A DNA stretch of 10,316 nucleotides from Cyclobacteriaceae bacterium. GTDB taxonomy: Bacteria > Bacteroidota > Bacteroidia > Cytophagales > Cyclobacteriaceae. Shown piece by piece: positions 6,361 to 10,316 of the stretch. Numbering within the stretch: position 1 is the stretch's first letter; each line of letters begins with the position of its first letter. A program made the position numbers and the translations under genes. The notes below the pieces were generated by a model, which searched no databases, was not told where the DNA came from, and saw nothing but the letters and a program-made list of their open reading frames with translations. The stretch lies in the NCBI GenBank assembly GCA_025358195.1, contig JANYKP010000374.1:1-10316 (forward strand). Reading direction: 5' to 3'.

Positions 6361-6422
6361 AAAGGGGGATCGTCATTGGCGTTAATTTGTTAGGGTGGTG
6401 TTTCCTATTTCCTTGAAGCAAG

Positions 6423-6480
6423 CCACCGAAAACTGTCTACCGGTAACCAGACAGACCACCGGAAACTGGCAACCAGCAAC
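6423..6480. repeat. Degenerate ACCGG/ACCAG intergenic repeat with small hairpin
   Basis: CCACCGAAAACTG (6423-6435) recurs as CCACCGGAAACTG (6456-6468), with one mismatch and a 33-base offset. Between them CTGTCT (6433-6438) and AGACAG (6449-6454) pair around a 10-base loop. GGTAACCAG and GGCAACCAG variants follow. In reverse complement it resembles the TTACTGGTTGC wording at 845-857, so the two stretches look like members of one degenerate family. This is the main content of the 264-base gap before the ammonium transporter. Confidence 0.45.
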
Positions 6481-6511
6481 TATTTTTACCTACTTCAATC
6501 GAATTCGTTAA

Positions 6512-6546
6512 TATTTTTGACAAATAGGGTTATTTTCTACCCTATT
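6512..6546 (+). promoter_or_regulatory. Probable -7 element and inverted repeat in the amt leader
   Basis: TATTTTTG (6512-6519) matches the Bacteroidota TAnnTTTG element; no clean TTTG lies at the right distance upstream (best is TTTA at 6485-6488, spacing 23). Immediately after it, AATAGGGT (6523-6530) and ACCCTATT (6539-6546) form a perfect 8-bp inverted repeat around an 8-base spacer. It sits where transcription would begin, so it could be an operator or a hairpin at the 5' end of the mRNA. Confidence 0.45.
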
Positions 6547-6583
6547 GTTCCGAAATTCAGCAAAAATTTTACCGTAATAGTCC

Positions 6584-7930
6584 ATGAGCAAACCAAAATC
6601 TAGCTGGATCGTGATTTTTATAATACTGGTGGCCTTGCAACTGCTGGTCGTATTGACGGGTGGGAATCCTGAAAATACCGCTGTTGACACCATCGATAAA
6701 GCTGATACCGCGTGGATGATCGTAGCAACCGCTTTTGTGCTGTTCATGACACCCGGGCTTTCATTTTTTTACGGTGGCATGGTCAGTGTTAAGAATGTAA
6801 TTTCTACCATGCTTCAAAGCTTTATAGCCTTGGGTGTGATTAGTTTGTTATGGTACCTGGTTGGTTTCAGCCTGGCGTTTGGCGAAAGCTGGCATGGGCT
6901 CATCGGAAATCCTGCCACCTTCTTCGCGTTTCGAAATGTTGGCCTTAGTCCAAATCCAGCCTTTGCCCCGACGTTTCCGTTTTTGTTGTTTGCCTTGTTC
7001 CAACTGAAGTTTGCGATTATCACCCCGGCTTTGATCACCGGAAGCTTTGCGGAACGGGTGAAATTTACTTCTTATCTGATTTTTATGTGCCTGTTTTCGT
7101 TGTTGATCTATTGTCCGTTAGCGCACTGGACCTGGCACCCGGATGGGTTCCTGAGAAATTGGGGCGTACTGGATTTTGCGGGGGGCACGGTTGTGCACAT
7201 GTCGGCGGGTTTTGCTGCCTTGGCTGGCGCTTTTATTCTTGGCAAGCGTGAAGAAAAATATCACCAACCAGCGAATATTCCATTCATTATTTTGGGCACT
7301 GCCATGTTGTGGTTTGGCTGGTTTGGTTTCAATGCCGGCTCTGCGTTGGCTGCAAATGGCCAGGCGGTACAATCTTTTGCAACAACCAACTTTGCCTCCG
7401 CATCGGCGATGATAACATGGATATTGTTTGATGCGTTGGTGGGGAGAAAGATTTCTGCCATGGGAGCGTGTATTGGGGCAGTAGTCGGGTTGGTGGCGAT
7501 CACGCCAGCAGCAGGTTTTGTCAATTTAGGCCAAAGTATTTTTATAGGATTTGCAGCAGCGATTGTCAGCAACCTGGCCGTGTACTACAAGCAACGTACA
7601 TCGCTGGATGATACGCTCGACGTCTTCCCCTGTCATGGAGTAGGGGGCATGGTAGGCATGGTGCTGACAGGCGTGTTTGCGAAAGACGTGGGTTTGGTAT
7701 ACGGGCAATTTGAAACGTTCAAGTATCACATCCTTGCGCTGTTCATAGTAGGAGGGTTCACGTTCACCGGCTCATTCCTCATCTTCAAAATAACCGGCTT
7801 GATCACCCGCCTCCGTGTTTCGCCCGATGAGGAGCGCCTGGGACTTGACCTGAGCCAGCATTCCGAGACGCTTCAATCGGAAGCACGTGATACTCCTGTC
7901 GGCAATGGGAAAATGGAAGTAGCTGCATGA
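6584..7930 (+). CDS. amt: Ammonium transporter (Amt/MEP/Rh family)
   Basis: A 448-aa polytopic membrane protein with about 11-12 hydrophobic spans. A cleavable-looking hydrophobic N-terminus (about 8-26) is followed by a short exported linker and the first channel helix, WMIVATAFVLFMTPGLSFFYGGM. The twin pore histidines are intact: His205 in GGTVVHMSAG and His351 in DVFPCHGVGG, the equivalents of E. coli AmtB His168 and His318. GGMVSVKN, GSFAERVKF and the cytoplasmic tail SPDEERLGLDLSQHSE are also typical. The protein conducts ammonium/ammonia across the inner membrane for nitrogen assimilation. In many bacteria a GlnK/PII gene is adjacent and gates the pore; here none is present on either side. 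The tail carries about 25 extra residues after LSQHSE. A promoter-like element and an inverted repeat precede the gene (6512-6546). Confidence 0.95.
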   Translation: MSKPKSSWIVIFIILVALQLLVVLTGGNPENTAVDTIDKADTAWMIVATAFVLFMTPGLSFFYGGMVSVKNVISTMLQSFIALGVISLLWYLVGFSLAFGESWHGLIGNPATFFAFRNVGLSPNPAFAPTFPFLLFALFQLKFAIITPALITGSFAERVKFTSYLIFMCLFSLLIYCPLAHWTWHPDGFLRNWGVLDFAGGTVVHMSAGFAALAGAFILGKREEKYHQPANIPFIILGTAMLWFGWFGFNAGSALAANGQAVQSFATTNFASASAMITWILFDALVGRKISAMGACIGAVVGLVAITPAAGFVNLGQSIFIGFAAAIVSNLAVYYKQRTSLDDTLDVFPCHGVGGMVGMVLTGVFAKDVGLVYGQFETFKYHILALFIVGGFTFTGSFLIFKITGLITRLRVSPDEERLGLDLSQHSETLQSEARDTPVGNGKMEVAA

Positions 7931-7946
7931 ATCAAGAAATCAAAAA

Positions 7947-8038
7947 TGCACTACACGCAAAGGCGCTAAGCCGCAAAGTGTAATGCAGAAATAGTTTTCA
8001 TTTTGTAGACTCCTTATGTATCCTATGTTCCTGTAGTT
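7947..8038. repeat. Octamer-based degenerate repeats in the convergent gap after amt
   Basis: Three octamers stand in tandem at 7955-7978: ACGCAAAG, GCGCTAAG, CCGCAAAG (consensus VCGCWAAG). They sit inside an inverted repeat, TGCACTACAC (7947-7956) with GTGTAATGCA (7978-7987), one mismatch. A second run at 8011-8038 has ~9-base units: TCCTTATGTA, TCCTATGTT, CCTGTAGTT. Similar CGCAAAG-type and CCTATGTT-type runs are widespread as intergenic repeats in environmental Bacteroidota, from memory. The hairpin may also help end the amt transcript, although no T-run follows it directly. Confidence 0.5.
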
Positions 8039-8073
8039 AAAACCTTGCGCAACCGTCGTCGAATCGATTAGAT

Positions 8074-8967
8074 TTATTCCAGGCTCAGGTACGGTCGTGC
8101 CTTTTCAATCCATTGAGGTGTCAGTACTTTTATTTCATTCAATTGGTCAATGGACTGAAAGCTTCCGTGTTGTAACCGGAACGACAGGATGGCTTGTGCT
8201 TCCTTGCGTTTGATGTAGGGATGTTTGAACTGCTCCAGCGTAACCTCATTCAGATTTATTTGAACAGGACGAAAGCCTTCGGTAACCACGAATTTCTTTT
8301 TGATCTCAATCACAACCGTTGAGTCCAGTCCAAATACTTCACGCACTTGGTCGAGCGACACAAACCCGCCGAGCTTGTCCCGGAAAGTCCGGATCCGTTT
8401 TGACAACGCCGGGCCGATACCATAGACGTTCAGCAGTTGGAGGGAGTCAGCGGTGTTGATGTCAATAATTTGAGCAACCTTTTGCCGCTGTTCGACAGGA
8501 AAGGTGGGTGAAGGATTTTTCGTTTGTGTGATGGTGATCCACGGTTTAGCTTGTTCAAACCAAGCTGTGTCCAAGCCATACATCTTTAAGAGGGCCTCTT
8601 TCTTTTTGAATGTTCCTCTCTTTTCGCGGTAGCGAACGATTCGTTTGGCCGTGGAGGATGGCAACCCAAGTTGGATGAATTCTGACTCACTTGCGGTGTT
8701 TGGATCAAAAGGAAAGAAATTGAAGGCAACGTGGATTTTCTTCACTCCTGCAAGGCTGTCGGTCGTATTCCAGCGGAGGCTGGCGATCAAACTGTCGGCT
8801 ATCCTTTCATCTTTTGAGAAGTCAGGTGGCTGGCGGATGCGCCACAGACGATAGAGAGGTTCCGAAAAGAGAAGGGCGATCATGAGCGGAAGCAAAATGA
8901 GGAAGGCGTTGGTTTCTCCCCGGGAAAAGCCAAAGAAAGCTCTGATCCATGCTTTAATGCGATGCAT
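8074..8967 (-). CDS. Membrane-anchored triple helix-hairpin-helix (ComEA-like) protein
   Basis: A 297-aa protein from the ATG at 8967. A short cytoplasmic lead with FFGFSRGETNAF (11-22) is followed by one membrane segment (about 21-40). Three ComEA-type HhH units come next: 87-133 (FDPNTASESEF...GLPSSTAKRIVRYREKRGTF), 169-215 (IDINTADSLQLL...GIGPALSKRIRTFRDKLGGF) and 237-282 (INLNEVTLEQF...IKRKEAQAILSFRLQHGSF). The middle unit is canonical, with GIG; the outer two have lost the glycines of the hairpin. HhH units bind DNA backbone, and in ComEA a single-pass anchor holds DNA during uptake, but proteins of this layout are common in Bacteroidota without proof of a competence role. A longer start at 9000 would add 11 residues encoded inside an intergenic repeat (8977-9034), so 8967 is preferred. 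The gene converges on amt. Confidence 0.85.
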   Translation of the reverse strand: MHRIKAWIRAFFGFSRGETNAFLILLPLMIALLFSEPLYRLWRIRQPPDFSKDERIADSLIASLRWNTTDSLAGVKKIHVAFNFFPFDPNTASESEFIQLGLPSSTAKRIVRYREKRGTFKKKEALLKMYGLDTAWFEQAKPWITITQTKNPSPTFPVEQRQKVAQIIDINTADSLQLLNVYGIGPALSKRIRTFRDKLGGFVSLDQVREVFGLDSTVVIEIKKKFVVTEGFRPVQINLNEVTLEQFKHPYIKRKEAQAILSFRLQHGSFQSIDQLNEIKVLTPQWIEKARPYLSLE

Positions 8968-8976
8968 ACAAGTTTT

Positions 8977-9034
8977 GCCACGGACGGCACAGATTACCAC
9001 AGAAATAAACTGCTAAATCCGTTCAATCTGTGCC
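8977..9034. repeat. Intergenic hairpin repeat (GCCACGGAC / GGCACAGATT family)
   Basis: GGCACAGATT (8986-8995) and AATCTGTGCC (9025-9034) are a perfect 10-bp inverted repeat with a 29-base loop, preceded by GCCACGGAC (8977-8985). The loop contains CCACAGA and AAATCCGTTC, the wording of a common interspersed repeat in environmental bacteria (from memory). It overlaps the 5' flank of the HhH gene and would form a hairpin in that gene's leader on the minus strand. Confidence 0.5.
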
Positions 9035-9080
9035 TATGCGCCAAGATACTTTTGGCACACTCCGATGGCTGTATTATTCT

Positions 9081-9247
9081 TTGTACACTGTGATGGAAAG
9101 ATAGGGAGGAATTGAGGACGCTTAGGTAAATCAGGTATCAGGAAAGTAGGACGATTTTATGGTCGTTTCTAGTCGAACCTTCTTATTAACTCGTAAATTG
9201 AGACTGAGTAAAAATCCAGGAACATCCTAGTTGGGCACAGTGTACAA
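9081..9247. repeat. 167-bp segment with 12-bp terminal inverted repeats (MITE-like or IS remnant)
   Basis: TTGTACACTGTG (9081-9092) and CACAGTGTACAA (9236-9247) are perfect inverted copies enclosing 143 bases with no open frame of note. The size and layout resemble a miniature inverted-repeat element or the leftover ends of an insertion sequence. I see no clear target-site duplication: the flanks are ATTCT on the left and TAGCA on the right. The terminal sequence was not matched to a named IS family. Confidence 0.4.
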
Positions 9248-9250
9248 TAG

Positions 9251-9400
9251 CACATAATCAATGACAGGATAACAACTTACACATCCGTATTAACTCCAAG
9301 ATTTTATTGGGAGCCGTTGGAGAAACTGGGCACTCGACAAGTGCATGAATTTGTATTTAGAAATCCGGAAAAAGACCTGTGGAAAAAATTCGGCCGCTAA
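9251..9400 (+). pseudogene. Possible 3' remnant of a gene (no start codon)
   Basis: A 49-codon frame begins directly after a TAG at 9248-9250, next to the end of the inverted-repeat segment, and ends at TAA 9398-9400. It has no ATG or GTG and only an internal TTG. The peptide looks protein-like (TPRFYWEPLEKLG, then VHEFVFRNPEKDLWKKFGR at the end). It could be the C-terminus of a gene truncated by the upstream element, or chance. I do not recognise the family. Confidence 0.25.
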
Positions 9401-9461
9401 TAAAAATGTTTATGCAAGTGGGGGTAAGGTATTCGATTCAAATTTTATTCAACAACCTTAA

Positions 9462-9884
9462 ATGAAAAAAAATAAAACGACAGAGACTTTGAAAAGTGTT
9501 ACAGACTTCATTAACGCTGTTGCAGACAAGACAAAGCGAAATGATAGCTTTCACATTATAGAACGTATGCAGAAGGAAACCGGTCACAAACCGAAAATGT
9601 GGGGACCGAGTATTGTTGGTTTTGGAAGTTATCATTATAAATATGAAAGCGGACGTGAAGGAGATTCGCCGCTTGTTGGTTTTTCGCCAAGGTCGACTGC
9701 AATTGTTTTTTACCTCTCTGGTAACTTTGAAGAGAGAAATGAACTGTTACAAATGTTGGGAAAGCACAAAACAGAAAAAGGTTGCATCTACATTAAGAAA
9801 CTTGAGGACGTTAATATGGAGGTGCTCATGAAAATGGTATCTCTTACGGTTAAACACAGACAGTCACAGTTTCCACTAATGTAA
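9462..9884 (+). CDS. DUF1801 domain protein
   Basis: A 140-aa cytoplasmic protein covering the DUF1801 (PF08818, YdhG-like) fold. The family hallmark MWGPSIVGFGSYHYKYESGREGDSPLVGFSPR lies at about 46-77. It is followed by beta strand AIVFYLSG, helix NEELLQMLGKHKTEKGCIYIKKLEDV, and a C-terminal helical pair. The biochemical role of the family is not established. The coding sequence is AT-richer than its neighbours (many AAA, AAT, GTT codons in the first third), which could mean later acquisition or weak expression. The ATG at 9462 is the only sensible start because upstream sequence has in-frame stops. It converges on the minus-strand gene at 9911 with a 26-base gap. Confidence 0.88.
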   Translation: MKKNKTTETLKSVTDFINAVADKTKRNDSFHIIERMQKETGHKPKMWGPSIVGFGSYHYKYESGREGDSPLVGFSPRSTAIVFYLSGNFEERNELLQMLGKHKTEKGCIYIKKLEDVNMEVLMKMVSLTVKHRQSQFPLM

Positions 9885-9910
9885 ATGAGAAATGCTGATT
9901 GAAAAACACC

Positions 9911-10208
9911 CTACCCCAAAAACATCTTATTCTGCGCCAGACAATCCGCCAAATGACGATACGCGTCCTTGATTGAGTCCATTGAATAATCCCCATTCAT
10001 CGATCGCAGAATTCGGTCGGAGAGGGTTCCTTCATTCAAGATAACCGAAATTTCCGGACTCCATTTTTCAAGGCCGGTATTTCCTTTTTTTAACAATGTG
10101 GAATGGATGTGCCGCCACAGGTCCTGAGCGGTGCACGGAGCCGCCAAGCCAAACGCACCTGGATACTCGGACGAAAGAATTTCAGCTTGTTGACCAACGG
10201 TTGACGTA
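9911..10208 (-). CDS. C-terminal part of an unidentified protein (5' end lost in the terminal palindrome)
   Basis: The minus-strand frame ends at the stop complement 9911-9913. It reads back through SSEYPGAFGLAAPCTAQDLWRHIHS, then WSPEISVILNEGTLSDRIL and YRHLADCLAQNKMFLG at the end. About 99 codons up to 10208 look genuine and include the 34-base loop of the palindrome. Further upstream (10209-10252) the frame enters the inverted copy of its own sequence, so the ATG at 10252 and the residues MHGAAKPNAPGYSDD are products of the fold-back, not the real N-terminus. The tail with EGTLSDRIL and LADCLxxN faintly recalls carboxylate-amine ligases of the GCS2/YbdK group, but this is a weak impression and no active-site region is present. 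Helical, soluble, no membrane segment seen. Confidence 0.6.
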
Positions 10209-10316
10209 TCGTCCGAGTATCCAGGTGCGTTTGGCTTGGCGGCTCCGTGCACCGCTCAGGACCTGTGGCGGCACATCCATTCCACATTGTTAAAAAAAGG
10301 AAATACCGGCCTTGAA
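10067..10316. repeat. Perfect 108-bp inverted repeat with 34-base loop at the window end
   Basis: Bases 10067-10174 are the exact reverse complement of 10209-10316, including a seven-base homopolymer run, with 10175-10208 as loop. The right arm runs to the last base of the window, so the repeat may continue outside. Identical peptides can be read on both strands from ATGs at 10096 (plus) and 10287 (minus), which is a by-product of the symmetry. The left arm is coding sequence of the gene ending at 9911. A fold-back or chimeric contig end is the likeliest cause. Confidence 0.95.

Larger units (their letters stand above)
9035..9461. other. 427-base region without a confident gene
   Basis: Between the HhH gene's upstream repeat and the DUF1801 gene I find no convincing coding frame with a start codon. 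The stretch holds a small hairpin (GCCAA/TTGGC, about 9042-9058), the 167-bp segment bounded by 12-bp inverted repeats (9081-9247), and a short open frame without start codon (9251-9400). Composition becomes visibly AT-richer towards 9400. No TAnnTTTG-type promoter for the DUF1801 gene was found. Confidence 0.5.

Noticed and set aside
10090..10293. Two ORFs on opposite strands with the same N-terminal peptide
   Set aside because: Direct consequence of the perfect palindrome; not duplicated genes.

Overview
The window looks like chromosomal DNA of a Bacteroidota bacterium, most likely a Cytophagales-type relative. The reasons are promoters of the TTTG-N17-19-TAnnTTTG type (148-178, 4822-4850), little Shine-Dalgarno signal ahead of genes, a DUF3078 outer-membrane-type protein, a membrane-anchored triple helix-hairpin-helix protein of the Bacteroidota type, and an M16 peptidase / O-methyltransferase / LysM transglycosylase run. 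Assignment below phylum is inference. The last 250 bases form a perfect fold-back, so the right edge is probably a contig end with an assembly or amplification artefact.

Layout. 1-133: 3' end of a group II intron (domains V and VI), ending just before the promoter of a NeuD/PglD-like acyltransferase gene (200-838). 839-901: short convergent gap filled by degenerate GATTACCC-type repeats. 902-1165 (minus): small unrecognised gene. 1301-2532: one M16 zinc peptidase split by a -1 frameshift at an A7 run. 2538-3173: class I O-methyltransferase, five bases downstream. 3201-4757: LysM lytic transglycosylase (MltD-like). 4884-5303: single-domain response regulator with its own promoter. 5348-6319: DUF3078 protein followed by a strong hairpin terminator. 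6361-6583: repeat-bearing leader region with a probable promoter and an 8-bp inverted repeat. 6584-7930: ammonium transporter. 7931-8073: convergent gap with octamer repeats. 8074-8967 (minus): HhH membrane protein. 8977-9461: about 480 bases without a confident gene, holding an intergenic hairpin repeat, a 167-bp segment with 12-bp terminal inverted repeats, and a possible gene remnant. 9462-9884: DUF1801 protein. 9911-10208 (minus): C-terminal part of an unidentified protein, cut off by the terminal palindrome.

How the genes fit together. 1301-4757 reads as one co-directional block (proteolysis, methylation, cell-wall hydrolysis) with gaps of 5 and 27 bases. The response regulator and DUF3078 gene may be co-transcribed (44-base gap), ending at the 6325-6360 terminator. 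The ammonium transporter is a separate unit with no GlnK/PII gene beside it here. I see no CRISPR array, toxin-antitoxin pair, recognisable anti-phage system, tRNA or rRNA. The points most worth following are the in-frame slippery heptamer splitting the M16 peptidase, the replacement of the expected catalytic histidine in the acyltransferase, the intron next to a promoter, and the repeat families packed into the intergenic gaps.
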